Positions 25,338 to 34,471 of a stretch of DNA of 64,000 bases are shown here, one piece after another; positions within the stretch are counted from its first letter, which is position 1; the number at the start of each line of letters is the position of its first letter. This stretch comes from Caulobacter radicis. Lineage in GTDB: Bacteria > Pseudomonadota > Alphaproteobacteria > Caulobacterales > Caulobacteraceae. The notes under the pieces are model-generated. The model worked only from the letters and a program-made list of their open reading frames with translations, ran no database searches and was not told where the DNA came from. The position numbers and the translations under genes were made by a program. Location of the stretch: positions 62,001 to 126,000 of the forward strand of contig NZ_QDKO01000010.1 in assembly GCF_003094615.1 (NCBI RefSeq), given 5' to 3'.

Positions 25338-26614
25338 GCGGAAACCCCTTGCTCAAGATCGGGCGGCGCGAGTTCGAGGATGCGCGACAGGCCCGCCTGC
25401 GCGGCGGCGTCGCGGGCCTCGACGAAGGTCCGGGCGCGGGCGGCCTGGGCCTTGAGCGGCTCGGGCGTCTCCAGCATGGCCGACAGCCGCTGGCCCAGCA
25501 CCGGGCCATCGGCATAGGTCACGCCCTCGACGGCGGCCAGGTCGGCATAGGCGGTCAGCCAGTTCTCGACATGGGGGCCCGAGACGATCGGGCAGTCCAG
25601 CCGCGCGGGCTCCAGCGGATTGTGGCCGCCGATGCCGGGAACCAGGCTGCCGCAGACCAGGGCCAGGTCGGCGAGGCGATACCACAGGCCCATCTCGCCC
25701 AGGGTGTCGGCGACAATGACCTCGGACACGGCGCCCGGCGCCTGGCTGCGGCGCACGGCCTCGAGGCCGCGGGCCTTGGCCATCTCCAGGATCGCCTCGC
25801 CGCGCGCGGGGTGGCGCGGAACGATCACCAGGCGCGGGGCCAGGTGGAAGCCGGCCACGGCGTCGAGCACGATCTCGTCCTCGCCGGGGTGGGTGCTGGC
25901 GGCCAGCAGCAGCGGCCGGTCGTCCAGCTGGAAGCGCAGGCGGACGTACTCGGCCTCGTCGACCGGCAGGGACGGCGAGCCGAACTTGAGGTCGGCCTCG
26001 CCCGCGACGGTCCCGCCCAGGCTTTCGAAGCGGTCGGCGGCGCGGCCGTCCTGGGCCAGGATCAGGTCGAAGCCCGCGAACAGCCAGGCGGCCGCCAGGG
26101 GGCGCGCCTGCCAGCTGCGATAGCTCTTGTCCGACAGCTTGGCCGAGACCAGGGCCAGCTTGGTTCCCCGCGCCTTGGCCCCGAGCAGCAGGTTGGGCCA
26201 CAGCTCGCTCTCGACGAAGACGGCCAGGTCCGGCCGCCAGTGGTCGAGGAAGCGGGCCGCGCCGCTGGGCGTGTCGACCGGCAGGTACTGGTGGATGGCG
26301 CCCGGCGGCAGGCGCTTGGCCAGAAGCTCGGCGGAGGTGACCGTGCCCGAGGTGACCAGCACGGTCGCGTTGGGTCGTTCGGCGCGCAGGCGCTCGACCA
26401 GCGGCAGGATCGACAGGCTCTCGCCGACGCTGGCGCCGTGCAGCCAAACGAGCGCGCCGGGCGGGCGCGGCATCGCGGGCCGGCCCAGGCGCTCGTTCAG
26501 GCGGGTGGGGTCCTCCTTGCCCTTGCCGGCGCGCCCGCGCAGCAGGGCCGGCGCGATCGGCGTCAGGGCCGTGGTCGCGGCGCGGTACAGCGCCAGGGTG
26601 AAGGGCAGGCTCAC
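25334..26614 (-). CDS. waaA: 3-deoxy-D-manno-octulosonic acid transferase WaaA (KdtA)
   Basis: The product is 426 aa from a GTG at 26614. It opens with a single membrane anchor (SLPFTLALYRAATTALTPIA), followed by a GT-B fold with WLHGASVGES (acceptor site), VFVESELWPNLL and the nucleotide-binding segment GIGGHNPLEPA. It adds Kdo from CMP-Kdo to lipid IVA. I chose GTG because it overlaps the stop of the preceding CDF gene as GTGA, and because upstream residues in this frame are unrelated to the family. Its stop overlaps the lpxK ATG. Whether it adds one or two Kdo residues cannot be told. Confidence 0.92.
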   Translation of the reverse strand: MSLPFTLALYRAATTALTPIAPALLRGRAGKGKEDPTRLNERLGRPAMPRPPGALVWLHGASVGESLSILPLVERLRAERPNATVLVTSGTVTSAELLAKRLPPGAIHQYLPVDTPSGAARFLDHWRPDLAVFVESELWPNLLLGAKARGTKLALVSAKLSDKSYRSWQARPLAAAWLFAGFDLILAQDGRAADRFESLGGTVAGEADLKFGSPSLPVDEAEYVRLRFQLDDRPLLLAASTHPGEDEIVLDAVAGFHLAPRLVIVPRHPARGEAILEMAKARGLEAVRRSQAPGAVSEVIVADTLGEMGLWYRLADLALVCGSLVPGIGGHNPLEPARLDCPIVSGPHVENWLTAYADLAAVEGVTYADGPVLGQRLSAMLETPEPLKAQAARARTFVEARDAAAQAGLSRILELAPPDLEQGVSA

Positions 26615-27624
26615 ACGCTGCCTTCGGCGGCCAGGGCGCAGGGGTGGGCGTGGCCGCCGCGTTCGATCTGGATGGTCGAGTGGCCGATGTTGAAGCGCTT
26701 GGACAACTGCCCGCAGACATCGTGCAGGAACTGGTCGTGGTCGGCCTCGTCGGGGCGCACCAGGTGGGCGGTCATCGCCGTCTCGGTGGTGCTCATGGCC
26801 CAGATGTGCAGGTCGTGCACCTCGGCCACGCCCGGCTGGGCGGCCAGCCAGTCGGCCACGGCCCTGGGATCGATGCCGCGCGGGGCGGCGTCCAGCGCCA
26901 GGTCGAGGGAGTCGCGCAGCAGGCCCCAGGTGCCCAGCACGATGACCACGACGATGGCCAGGCTGACGACGGGGTCCAGCCACAGCCAGCCGGTGGCCCA
27001 CATGAGGAGGGCCGCGACCACCACGCCGGCCGAGACGGCGGCGTCGGCGGCCATGTGCAGGAAGGCGCCCCGGACGTTGAGGTCGTCCTTGCTGCCCTTC
27101 ATGAACATCAGGGCCGTGGCGGTGTTGATGGCGATGCCGATGGCCGCGACGATCATCACCGGCCCGGTCTGCACCGGCTGCGGATCGGCGAAGCGGCGCA
27201 CGGCCTCCCAGGCGATGGCGCCGACGGCCACCAGCAGCAGGGCCGCGTTGGTCAGCGAGGCCAGGATGGTGCCCTTGCGCAGGCCGTAGGTGCGTCGGCC
27301 CGTGGGCGCGCGCTTGGCCAGCACCGAAGCCCCCCAGGCCAGCAGCAGGCCCAGCACGTCGGAAAGATTGTGGCCGGCGTCGGCCAGCAGGGCCAGCGAG
27401 CCGGTGAAGAAGCCCGCGGCGGCCTCGGCCGCCACGAAGGCCAGGTTCAGCGCCGTGCCGATGGCGAAGGCGCGCCCGAAGTCCGCCGGGGCGTGGCTGT
27501 GGCCGTGATGTCCGTGGCCGTGGCCATGCGAATGACCGTGGGCGTGCCCATGGTGATGCTCATGACCGTGGTCATGGTCATGATGATCGTGGTCGTGATC
27601 GTGGCCCGGATGGTCGTGCGGCAT
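26611..27624 (-). CDS. His-rich cation diffusion facilitator (CzcD/ZitB type)
   Basis: The 337-aa transporter starts with an extreme His/Asp/Gly tract of about 45 residues (HDHDHDHHDHDHGHEHHHGH in its first half), then six membrane segments with the CDF zinc-site motifs HNLSDVLGLLLAWG and HMAADAAVSAGV, and a cytoplasmic C-terminal domain (HDLHIWAMSTTETAMTAHLV). It exports Zn or a similar divalent cation. Its stop overlaps the GTG of waaA, so it is co-translated with a lipid A gene, an unusual place for a metal exporter. A palindromic element separates it from the upstream acyltransferase. Confidence 0.9.
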   Translation of the reverse strand: MPHDHPGHDHDHDHHDHDHGHEHHHGHAHGHSHGHGHGHHGHSHAPADFGRAFAIGTALNLAFVAAEAAAGFFTGSLALLADAGHNLSDVLGLLLAWGASVLAKRAPTGRRTYGLRKGTILASLTNAALLLVAVGAIAWEAVRRFADPQPVQTGPVMIVAAIGIAINTATALMFMKGSKDDLNVRGAFLHMAADAAVSAGVVVAALLMWATGWLWLDPVVSLAIVVVIVLGTWGLLRDSLDLALDAAPRGIDPRAVADWLAAQPGVAEVHDLHIWAMSTTETAMTAHLVRPDEADHDQFLHDVCGQLSKRFNIGHSTIQIERGGHAHPCALAAEGSV

Positions 27625-27669
27625 GGGGTCTACATCCCACCAAGGCGGGCGGGGATCAATCGTCGAGAA

Positions 27670-27791
27670 CCTCCCCCTGTGGGGGAGGCGATCGCGAAGC
27701 GATCGGCGGGGGGAGAAATCGGCCGGCTTCGCGGAAGCTGAAAACGGCCCCCCTCCGTCGGCTTCGCCGACACCTCCCCCACAGGGGGAGG
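27670..27791. repeat. Covarying two-arm palindrome (CTCCCCC type), copy 3
   Basis: Left arm: CCTCCCCCT-GT-GGGGGAGG, stem CGATCGC-GAA-GCGATCG, then GCGGGGGGA. Right arm: CCCCCCTCCG, stem TCGGC-TTC-GCCGA, then CCTCCCCC-TGT-GGGGGAGG-type hairpin. It lies between the acyltransferase and CDF genes on the same strand, inside the putative operon. Confidence 0.85.
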
Positions 27792-27795
27792 ATCT

Positions 27796-28500
27796 TTAGT
27801 CCTCCAGCCCCACGATCTCTTCGGCCCGCCTCGTCACCGCCGAAAGCCGGTCGGCCCAGTCCTCGGCCAGGGTGTCGGGATCGTCGCCGCGGCCCGCGCC
27901 GGTGGGGCCGTCCCAGACCATGGCGGCCTTGGCGAAGGGCAGGGGGATCAGCGTGCGGTCCCACGAGCCCAGGCGGATGCAGGGCTTGGCGGCCAGGCCG
28001 ACGAAGATCACCGGCGCGCCGGTGACGCGGGCCAGGGACGGGGTGCCCTTCTCCATGTGCTCGGCCGGGCCGCGCGGGCCGTCGGGGGTGATGGCGATGC
28101 CGCCGCCGTCCTTGACCCACTTGACCATGTCGCGGAAGGCCTGCTCGCCGTGCTTGTTCTTGGCCAGATCCGTCTTCTTGGCCGACGAGCCGCGGATCGA
28201 CGGAAAGCCGAGCTTTTCCACCGTGCGGGCGATGAACTCGCCGTCGTTTGACAGCGAGATCAGGGCGCGCATGTCCTGGCGGGCCGGGCTCTGCGGCCAG
28301 GAGAGCGGCGACATCGGGATCCGCGAGTGCCAGAAGCACAGGATCGCGCCCGCGCCCTTGGTGCGCCCTTGCGCCCAGACGGCCTCGGCCTTGTCCTGGC
28401 CCTCGACGGTCATGCGCAGGGTCATGAAGACGAGCTTGGAATAGCCGGCGAAGATCGAGGACAGGATCTTGATGACCAGGGGGGAACGCAGAGGCCTCAA
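27796..28500 (-). CDS. DUF374 lysophospholipid/lipid A acyltransferase-like protein
   Basis: The 234-aa protein belongs to the LPLAT/DUF374 group. It has an N-terminal hydrophobic segment (SPLVIKILSSIFAGYSKLVF), the motif FWHSRIPM at the place of the acyltransferase HX4D/E box, LISLSNDGEFIARTVEKLG, and TPDGPRGPAEHMEKG, the acyl-acceptor signature of this group. Its ATG overlaps the stop of the MsbA-like gene by 4 bases. In many alphaproteobacteria a DUF374 gene sits next to waaA, which suggests a role in lipid A or membrane lipid acylation; the exact reaction is not known to me. Confidence 0.85.
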   Translation of the reverse strand: MRPLRSPLVIKILSSIFAGYSKLVFMTLRMTVEGQDKAEAVWAQGRTKGAGAILCFWHSRIPMSPLSWPQSPARQDMRALISLSNDGEFIARTVEKLGFPSIRGSSAKKTDLAKNKHGEQAFRDMVKWVKDGGGIAITPDGPRGPAEHMEKGTPSLARVTGAPVIFVGLAAKPCIRLGSWDRTLIPLPFAKAAMVWDGPTGAGRGDDPDTLAEDWADRLSAVTRRAEEIVGLED

Positions 28501-30311
28501 GAGGCGGTCTCCTCGGAGCCGGGAATGGAGGGGCCGGGAATGGGATCGGGGGCGTGGTCGAGATCCTGCGCCCTGGCGAGGCGCGAATACAGGCCCTTGG
28601 CGCGCACGAGGCCCGCGTGGGTTCCGGTCTCGACGACGCGGCCCTTGTCGATGACGTAGATGCGGTCGGCGTGCTTCACGGTCGACAGGCGGTGGGCGAT
28701 CAGGATGGTGGCGCGGCCGGCCATCAGCCGCTCCAGCGCCGCCTGGACCAGGGCCTCGCTCTCGGTGTCCAGCGCGCTGGTGGCCTCGTCGAGCAGCAGG
28801 ATCGGGGCGTTCTTGAGGAAAGCCCGCGCGATGGCGATGCGCTGGCGCTGGCCGCCCGACAGCCGCGTCCCGGCCTCGCCGACGCGGGTCTCGTAGCTTT
28901 CGGGCAGGGCGCTGACGAAGTCGTGGGCGGCGGCCTGGCGGGCGGCGGCCTCGATCTCTTCGTCGCTGGCGTCCGGCTTGGCGTAGGCGATGTTGGCGCG
29001 GATGGTGTCGTCGAACAGGAACGGCTCCTGCGTCACCAGGGCGATGCGGTCGCGCAGGGAGGCCAGGGTCACCGCGCGCACGTCATGGCCGTCGACCCTG
29101 ACCGTTCCGCCGGTCACGTCGTAGAAGCGCGGGATCAGGTTGAGGATCGAACTCTTGCCGCCGCCCGAGGGGCCGACCAGGGCCACGGTCTCGCCCTTGC
29201 GCACGGCCAGCGACACGTCCGACAGGGCCGGCGCGCCTTCCCCGTAGGCGAAGTCGACATGCTCGAGGCTCACGCTGCCGTCGCCGGGCGGCAGTGGCGC
29301 GGCGCCGGCCGGTTCGACGATGAGGGGCGCGACGTCGAGGGCGGCGAACAGGCGGCGGGCGGCGGTGAAGCCCTCGGCCATCACCGTCTGCAGGTTGGTC
29401 ACTTGGCGCAGCGACTGGCCCGCGGCCATCAGCGCGGCCAGGAAGGCGGTGAAGTCGCCGGCGGTGATGCCGCCGGTCATGGCGCGCCAGCCGGTGTAGA
29501 GCAGCACCAGGGCGACGATGATCGTCGTGAAGGCCTCGGTGGCGGGGGCGGCCATCGACTTGGCGTTGCTGCCCTTGACCAGGTGCTTCTGGCGGCGGGC
29601 GATGACCTCGCCGACCCTCGCTTCCTCGTCGGCCTCGCGGTTCTCGATCTTGACGATCTTGATGCCGTCCAGGCTTTCCATGATCGCCGTCGACAGGTTC
29701 GAGGTCTCGCCCATCGCGCCCTTGGCGGCCTTGGTGGTCTTCCTGGAGAAGCGGCGGGTGATCATGCTGACCACCGGCGCGATCAGCAGCACCGCGCCGG
29801 TCAGGATAGGGTCGTACCAGAACATCGTGCCGATGGCGCCGATGACCACCAGGCTCTCGCGCACGTAGTTGACCACGCCGGTGGTCGAGGCCTCGCGGAT
29901 CAGGCCGGCGTCATAGAGCACCGAGGCGACGTAGGAGCCCGAGTGGGCGCCGCGCAGCCGCGCCAGGTCGGCGCGGATCAGACGGCTGAACAGCCCGACC
30001 TGGACGTCTCCGACGATGCCGTTGCCGATGCCGTTGATGATCCGGGCCTGCAGCACCTGGAAGACGGCGCGGAAGACGGCGATGCAGGCGATCGCCAGCG
30101 GGATGGACCAGATCGCCTCGCGCGTCGGATGGGTGATCAGCTTGTCCACCGCCGGGCCGACCAGCCACAGCAAGAGCGCGGTCAGGCTGGCGACGATGGC
30201 GGCGCAGGCCACCGACACCGCGAACCCCTTCCAGCGCGGCCGCAGGTAGTCGCGCCAGACCCGCGCGGCCAGGGCGCGGTTGGAAAGCTCGGTCGCGGGG
30301 GTTTCGGTCAT
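28497..30311 (-). CDS. MsbA-like lipid ABC exporter (fused permease and ATPase)
   Basis: The 604-aa half-transporter has six membrane helices (about 35-310) with the exporter coupling helix region, then an ATPase domain: Walker [10 protein letters not shown], signature LSGGQRQR, Walker [13 protein letters not shown] and the H-loop [12 protein letters not shown]. The start ATG at 30311 was chosen over an upstream in-frame Met because upstream residues read through non-coding DNA. It overlaps the acyltransferase start. Position beside lipid A genes makes flipping of lipid A core across the inner membrane the best guess; a drug exporter is the alternative. Confidence 0.88.
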   Translation of the reverse strand: MTETPATELSNRALAARVWRDYLRPRWKGFAVSVACAAIVASLTALLLWLVGPAVDKLITHPTREAIWSIPLAIACIAVFRAVFQVLQARIINGIGNGIVGDVQVGLFSRLIRADLARLRGAHSGSYVASVLYDAGLIREASTTGVVNYVRESLVVIGAIGTMFWYDPILTGAVLLIAPVVSMITRRFSRKTTKAAKGAMGETSNLSTAIMESLDGIKIVKIENREADEEARVGEVIARRQKHLVKGSNAKSMAAPATEAFTTIIVALVLLYTGWRAMTGGITAGDFTAFLAALMAAGQSLRQVTNLQTVMAEGFTAARRLFAALDVAPLIVEPAGAAPLPPGDGSVSLEHVDFAYGEGAPALSDVSLAVRKGETVALVGPSGGGKSSILNLIPRFYDVTGGTVRVDGHDVRAVTLASLRDRIALVTQEPFLFDDTIRANIAYAKPDASDEEIEAAARQAAAHDFVSALPESYETRVGEAGTRLSGGQRQRIAIARAFLKNAPILLLDEATSALDTESEALVQAALERLMAGRATILIAHRLSTVKHADRIYVIDKGRVVETGTHAGLVRAKGLYSRLARAQDLDHAPDPIPGPSIPGSEETAS

Positions 30312-30441
30312 GGGCGAGGGGTCGGATTTCAGAGGGGGGCTGTCAAGGACGCCGGCGCCGCACTGCGGCAGCAAAACGACGCGGGGTTTTGCAAATGAGC
30401 TCGGCCAGACGTATCTAGGCGCGTTTTCAGAGGATCGCCAC

Positions 30442-31107
30442 TTGGCCGGTTTCGACCTTTCCACGCGCTGGGGGCGCTTCAAGACCTATCTCCACTTCCT
30501 GTGGAACGACCACGCCTATCTGCGCGTGGGCTTCACCAACGCCCACTGGATCAGCCCCGAACTGGTGCGCACCAACCAGCCCTGGCCGTTCCAGCTGGCC
30601 TGGTGGAAGAAGCAGGGGATCAAGACGGTCGTGAACCTGCGCGGCGGCTTCGACGGCAGCTTCTACGCGCTGGAGAAGGACGCCTGCGAGCGCCTTGGCA
30701 TCAAGATGGTCGACTTCGTGATCACCTCGCGCGAGGTGCCGATCCGCCAGCGGGTGCACGGCGCCAAGGAACTGTTCGAGACGATCGAGTATCCGGCCCT
30801 GATCCATTGCAAGTCGGGGGCCGACCGGGCGGGCATCATGAGCGTGCTCTACGCCCACTATCGCCTGGGCCTGCCGATCGAGGAGGCCAAGAAGCAGCTG
30901 TCGGGCCGCTACCTCCACATCAAGGAGGGTAACACCGGCGTGCTCGACTACACCTTCGACCAGTACCTGGAGAGGGGCGCGCCCAAGGGCCTGACCTTCA
31001 CCCAGTGGGTCGACAGCGACGACTACGATCCGGTGGCGATGAAGAAGACCTTCCGCGCCGGCATGCTGGGCAAGGTGCTGACCGACAAGCTGCTGCGGCG
31101 GGAGTAG
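30442..31107 (+). CDS. Tyrosine/dual-specificity phosphatase-like protein
   Basis: The 221-aa protein carries the P-loop HCKSGADRAG, the C-x5-R signature (Cys123, Arg129) of protein tyrosine and dual-specificity phosphatases, preceded by TVVNLRGG and followed by a helical segment. I place the start at TTG 30442, which has GAGGA upstream; no ATG is available in frame near the conserved region, and the longer frame overlaps the start of the divergent ABC gene. It lies on the opposite strand within a lipid A gene cluster, so dephosphorylation of a lipid or sugar phosphate is possible, as is a protein target. Confidence 0.8.
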   Translation: MAGFDLSTRWGRFKTYLHFLWNDHAYLRVGFTNAHWISPELVRTNQPWPFQLAWWKKQGIKTVVNLRGGFDGSFYALEKDACERLGIKMVDFVITSREVPIRQRVHGAKELFETIEYPALIHCKSGADRAGIMSVLYAHYRLGLPIEEAKKQLSGRYLHIKEGNTGVLDYTFDQYLERGAPKGLTFTQWVDSDDYDPVAMKKTFRAGMLGKVLTDKLLRRE

Positions 31108-31118
31108 GGCTTTAGGAA

Positions 31119-31229
31119 CCTCCCCCTGTGGGGGAGGTGTCGGCGAAGCCGACGGAGGGGGGAGGATCCGCTGAGGTCGCGGCCTCTCCCCCCACCGGCC
31201 CTTCGGGCCGCCTCCCCCACGGGGGGAGG
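31119..31229. repeat. Covarying two-arm palindrome (CTCCCCC type), copy 4
   Basis: Left arm: CCTCCCCCT-GT-GGGGGAGG, stem TCGGC-GAA-GCCGA, then CGGAGGGGGGA. Right arm: TCCCCCCACCG, stem GGCCC-TTC-GGGCC, then CCTCCCCC-AC-GGGGGGAGG. It separates the convergent phosphatase and DUF4170 genes. Confidence 0.85.
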
Positions 31230-31239
31230 TTTTCGAGAA

Positions 31240-31464
31240 TTAAGCCGCGCTCGGGTCCAGCAGCTTGTGGGCGTGGATGATGAAGTAGCGGGCGTGGGCG
31301 TTGTCGACGGTGGCCTGGGCCTTGGCCTTCCAGGCGGCGTGGGCGTCGTTGTAGGTCGGGTAGGCGCCGACGAATTCGACCTTCGAGAGGTCGCGGAATT
31401 CGGTGCCGGCGACATCCTTCAGTTCGCCGCCGATCACGATATGAAGAAGCTGCTTGTCGGACAT
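31240..31464 (-). CDS. DUF4170 small protein
   Basis: The 74-aa protein (MSDKQLLHIVIGGELKDVAG start) matches what I know of the DUF4170 family, short cytoplasmic proteins conserved in alphaproteobacteria and often encoded beside cysQ and lipid A genes. It has an alternating beta-strand and helix pattern (FVGAYPTYNDAHAAWKAKAQ, YFIIHAHKLLDP). No catalytic motif is seen. It lies 30 bases downstream of the cysQ-like gene on the same strand and is probably its operon partner. Function unknown. Confidence 0.8.
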   Translation of the reverse strand: MSDKQLLHIVIGGELKDVAGTEFRDLSKVEFVGAYPTYNDAHAAWKAKAQATVDNAHARYFIIHAHKLLDPSAA

Positions 31465-31493
31465 GGGGGAGCAAGATCCTGCGGAGTTTTTGA

Positions 31494-32276
31494 TTATGGC
31501 AGGTCGATATGCCCGACGCGTGACAGGATCAACGGGTGAAGCGCCCTATTCGCGCAAACCAGGCTCGGAACCGTCGGATTCGGCCGATTATAGGCGAATT
31601 TTCTGCCGAGGTGATCGGTAAGCAACGCTCCGGCCTCGCCGCAGATCAGGTCGGCGGCGGCCAGGTCCCACTCGCTCTTGGGGGTCAGGGCGATGGCCGC
31701 GTCGAAGGCGCCGGCCGCCACCAGGCAGATGCGATAGGCGATCGAGTTGCGGGCCTCGACCCGCATGGCCGGCCAGGGCGTCGGCCAGGCCGGGTGGGCG
31801 AACATCCTGGCGTCGCCCAGCATGGCCGCGCCGTCCAGCGTGGTGGACAGGCTGGGGGCCAGGGCCGCGCCGTTCAGGGTGGCGCCGCCGCCAACCGTGG
31901 CCGCATAGGTCTCGTCCAGGGCGGGCGCATGGACGACGCCGGCGATCGGCCGGCCGTTCTCGACCACCGCCACCGAGACGGCGAACCAGGGCTTGTCCTT
32001 CATGAAGGCGACGGTGCCGTCGATCGGGTCGACCACGAACTGCCGGGCGGTGGCCAGGCGGGCCGGGTCGTCGACCGTCTCCTCCGACAGCCAGCCGTAG
32101 TCGGGCCGCGCCGCGCCCAGCCGTTCCTTCAAGAGGGCGTCGACCGCCAGGTCGGCGTCGGTGACCGGCGAGCCGCCGGCCTTCGACCAGATCTTCACGC
32201 CCCTGGCCCGAGCCGCCAGGGCCAGGGCGCCCGCCTCGCGGGCCGCGTCGAGGATCAGGTCGAGGTCGCTCATCAT
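31494..32276 (-). CDS. CysQ/inositol monophosphatase family phosphatase
   Basis: The 260-aa enzyme has the Li-sensitive phosphatase motifs: WLSEETVDDP (metal site Glu), DPIDGTVAFMKDKPW (metal-binding Asp-Pro-Ile-Asp-Gly-Thr) and SEWDLAAADLICGEAGA (third Asp). Length and motifs fit 3'(2'),5'-bisphosphate nucleotidase CysQ or an inositol monophosphatase; the two cannot be separated confidently by eye. It uses Mg2+ and acts in the cytoplasm. Its ATG overlaps the stop of pmbA by 4 bases, so they are translationally coupled. Confidence 0.87.
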   Translation of the reverse strand: MMSDLDLILDAAREAGALALAARARGVKIWSKAGGSPVTDADLAVDALLKERLGAARPDYGWLSEETVDDPARLATARQFVVDPIDGTVAFMKDKPWFAVSVAVVENGRPIAGVVHAPALDETYAATVGGGATLNGAALAPSLSTTLDGAAMLGDARMFAHPAWPTPWPAMRVEARNSIAYRICLVAAGAFDAAIALTPKSEWDLAAADLICGEAGALLTDHLGRKFAYNRPNPTVPSLVCANRALHPLILSRVGHIDLP

Positions 32277-33604
32277 TTGCCCGCGATCGCCAGGGCGTCG
32301 ACCAGCAGCGACGGGCTGTTGCTGGCGCCGCGCAGCTCCAGGTCCGAGCCCACGACCAGTCGGCCGTAGATGTCGATCAGGTTGCCGGCCACGGTGATCT
32401 CGGTGACCGGATAGGCGATCTGGCCGTTCTCGAACCAGAAGCCCGAGCAGCCCACCGACCAGTCGCCGGTGTTGCCGTTCAGCGACGGGCCGAACATCGA
32501 GGTGATCAGGAGGCCGTCCTTGGCCTGGCCCATCAGGCCGGCCAGGTCGAGCTCGCCGGGCTCCAGGGTCAGGTTGTGGGTCGAGACGCCCGGCGCCCCG
32601 GCCGAGCCGCGCGAGGCGTGGCCCGTGGTCTCCAGGCCCAGCTGGCGGGCGCTGGCGCTGTTGAGCAGCCAGGTGGTCAGCACGCCGTCGTCGATCAGGG
32701 CGCGGCGCACGGTGGTCACGCCCTCGTCGTCGAACGGGGCCGAGCCCAGGCCGCGCACGCGGTGCGGGTCGTCGGTCAGCTGCACGCCGGCGGCGAAGAT
32801 CTGCTTGTGCAGCTTGTCCTTCAGGAACGAGGTGCCGCGGGCGATGGCCGGGCCCGAGATGGCGCCGATCAACGGGCTGATCAGCGACATGGCCAGGCGG
32901 TTCTCGAAGATCACCGGGGCGGTGGTCGAGCCGATCTTGCGCGCGCCCAGGCGGGAGACGGCCTGCTGGCCGGCCTTGGCGCCGATGGCCTCGGGGGAGG
33001 GCAGATCCTCGGCGTGACGAACCGAACGGCCCTCGCCGCCGCGTTCCATGCCCGCGCCCTCGCCGGCGATGGCGGAAGCGGAGATGCCGAAACCCGTGGC
33101 CGCGTGCTGGCCAAAGAAGCCGTCGCTGGTGACCAGGCGCCAGACGGTCGAGCTCCAGCTGGACGAGCCGCCGTCGGAATTGGTCACGCCCTCGATGCCG
33201 CGGGCGCCGGCCTCGGCGGCGCGGGCCTGGTCTTCCAGGGTCTCGGCCGAGGGCTCGTAGGCGTCGATCAGGTCGAGATCGGGGAACGGACCCTTGGCCA
33301 GGCGGTCCTTCGGCGCGAAGCCGGCGTAGGGGTCCTCGGGGGCCAGGCGGGCCATGGCGACGGCGCGCTCGACCAGCTTGGCGCGGGCCTCGGGACTGAC
33401 GTCCGAGCCGGAGACGGTGGCGCTGCGGCGGCCGACGAAGACACGCAGGCCAAGATCCTTGGCCTCCTCGCGCTCGACTTCTTCCAGCTCGCCCAGGCGC
33501 ACGCCCACCGAGAGGGACTGGCGCTCGGCGAACACGGCCTCGGCGGCGTCGGCCCCGGCCTTGCGCGCGGCGGCGACGACGTCATGCAACAGGTTTTCGT
33601 CCAT
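32273..33604 (-). CDS. pmbA: TldD/PmbA-family peptidase subunit, PmbA type
   Basis: The 443-aa protein matches the PmbA (TldE) half of the TldD/PmbA protease: N-terminal ARKAGADAAEAVF, the central HAEDLPSPEAIGAKAGQQAV, and the C-terminal GLLITSMFGPSLNGNTGDWS and SVGCSGFWFENGQ. The HExxxH zinc motif of TldD is absent, as expected for the non-catalytic partner. The complex degrades small unfolded peptides and matures some modified peptides. The tldD partner is not in the window. It overlaps the cysQ-like gene by 4 bases. Confidence 0.9.
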   Translation of the reverse strand: MDENLLHDVVAAARKAGADAAEAVFAERQSLSVGVRLGELEEVEREEAKDLGLRVFVGRRSATVSGSDVSPEARAKLVERAVAMARLAPEDPYAGFAPKDRLAKGPFPDLDLIDAYEPSAETLEDQARAAEAGARGIEGVTNSDGGSSSWSSTVWRLVTSDGFFGQHAATGFGISASAIAGEGAGMERGGEGRSVRHAEDLPSPEAIGAKAGQQAVSRLGARKIGSTTAPVIFENRLAMSLISPLIGAISGPAIARGTSFLKDKLHKQIFAAGVQLTDDPHRVRGLGSAPFDDEGVTTVRRALIDDGVLTTWLLNSASARQLGLETTGHASRGSAGAPGVSTHNLTLEPGELDLAGLMGQAKDGLLITSMFGPSLNGNTGDWSVGCSGFWFENGQIAYPVTEITVAGNLIDIYGRLVVGSDLELRGASNSPSLLVDALAIAGK

Positions 33605-33656
33605 GGCGTCTTATGGCGAGGCGGGAAGGGCGGGGCAAGCACCGCCCTCCGGATTG

Positions 33657-34058
33657 TCAGGGAATGGCGTAGAACAGCAGGATCACGCCGCCGAAGACGT
33701 AGGCCAGCCAGGTGCAGATCATGCCGATGGCGCGCGGCACCGAGGCGCCGCCGCTGCGCGACAGGCCCACGGCGTGGATCAGGCGGCCGGCGAACAGCAC
33801 CACGCCCACCCCGTGGATGGCGATGGCCGGCGCGCCGACCACGGCCAGCACCGCCAGGACGCCCAGGCCGGTGGGGATGTATTCGCTGGCGTTGCCGAAA
33901 GCCCGCACGGCCTGGGCCAGCTCGGGCACGCCGCCGTCGCCCAGGGCCACCTTGTGCTTCTGGCGGCCGCGCACGACCAGCAGCGACAGCACCAGCAGCA
34001 GGAAGACATGCAGGCCGGCCCACAGGGCGGCGGCATGACCGGAAGCGGAAACGTCCAT
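33657..34058 (-). CDS. MAPEG-family membrane protein
   Basis: The 133-aa protein has four hydrophobic segments and the MAPEG pattern: HVFLLLVLSLLVVRGRQKHK, RAFGNASEYIPTGLGVLAVL (the conserved R-x-x-x-N-x-x-E) and GRLIHAVGLS. Bacterial MAPEG proteins are glutathione-linked inner-membrane proteins related to microsomal glutathione transferase. The ATG at 34058 begins just before the first helix; the longer frame upstream is out of keeping with the family. The stop lies 52 bases before the pmbA start on the same strand, so it may be transcribed with that cluster. Confidence 0.87.
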   Translation of the reverse strand: MDVSASGHAAALWAGLHVFLLLVLSLLVVRGRQKHKVALGDGGVPELAQAVRAFGNASEYIPTGLGVLAVLAVVGAPAIAIHGVGVVLFAGRLIHAVGLSRSGGASVPRAIGMICTWLAYVFGGVILLFYAIP

Positions 34059-34182
34059 CGACGGACCCTTCGTACAGAAAGCGGGGCCGCATAAGGCCCT
34101 GGCTTGTACGTCGATGGCAACTGGTGACGTGACGGAAGCTTGAGCTTGGGTGGGGCGTCTGCCTACGACCTTGCCCCATACT

Positions 34183-34349
34183 CCCGTCATTCCCGCCCCC
34201 CGGGATCAGCCGAAGGCTGGCCCGAGGGCAAGCCAAGTGGCGGGAACCCCGCTCTCCGCCGCAAGGGCACATGGGGGCGGATCGCCAGCGATCCGCTTGA
34301 CGTCTCACGTGCAGGCGGAACCAGAGGTTCCCGCCACAAGGGCGAGTGT
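34183..34349. repeat. Left part of a GTCATTCCCG-type palindrome
   Basis: It begins CCCGTCATTCCCGCCC and runs through GGCGGGAACCCC, GGATCGCCAGCGATCC and GGTTCCCGCCACAAGGGCG, but then breaks off where other copies continue GGAATGACGGG. The missing end appears about 0.5 kb later (34880-34906). This explains most of the 413-base gap 34059-34471, in which I see no gene. Confidence 0.65.
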
Positions 34350-34376
34350 CGACCAATGCAGACACTCGCTTGCGAC
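34348..34376. repeat. Inverted repeat at the left edge of the low-GC patch
   Basis: GCGAGTGTC and GACACTCGC form a perfect 9-base inverted repeat with a 10-base loop. The sequence GGCGAGTGTCG occurs again at about 34852, on the other side of the small Cys-rich gene. Confidence 0.6.
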
Positions 34377-34471
34377 ACCGATCTGACCGTCCAGAACAGG
34401 CGGTGAGCCAACTTCGGTTCACGACCCATTGCAGACCTTGAAAGAGGCAGTGGCTTGAGCAACCTAGGCCG

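Noticed and set aside
34140..34406. Short plus-strand open frame before the Cys-knuckle gene
   Set aside because: It runs through a palindromic repeat, has no ribosome site and shows no protein-like pattern.
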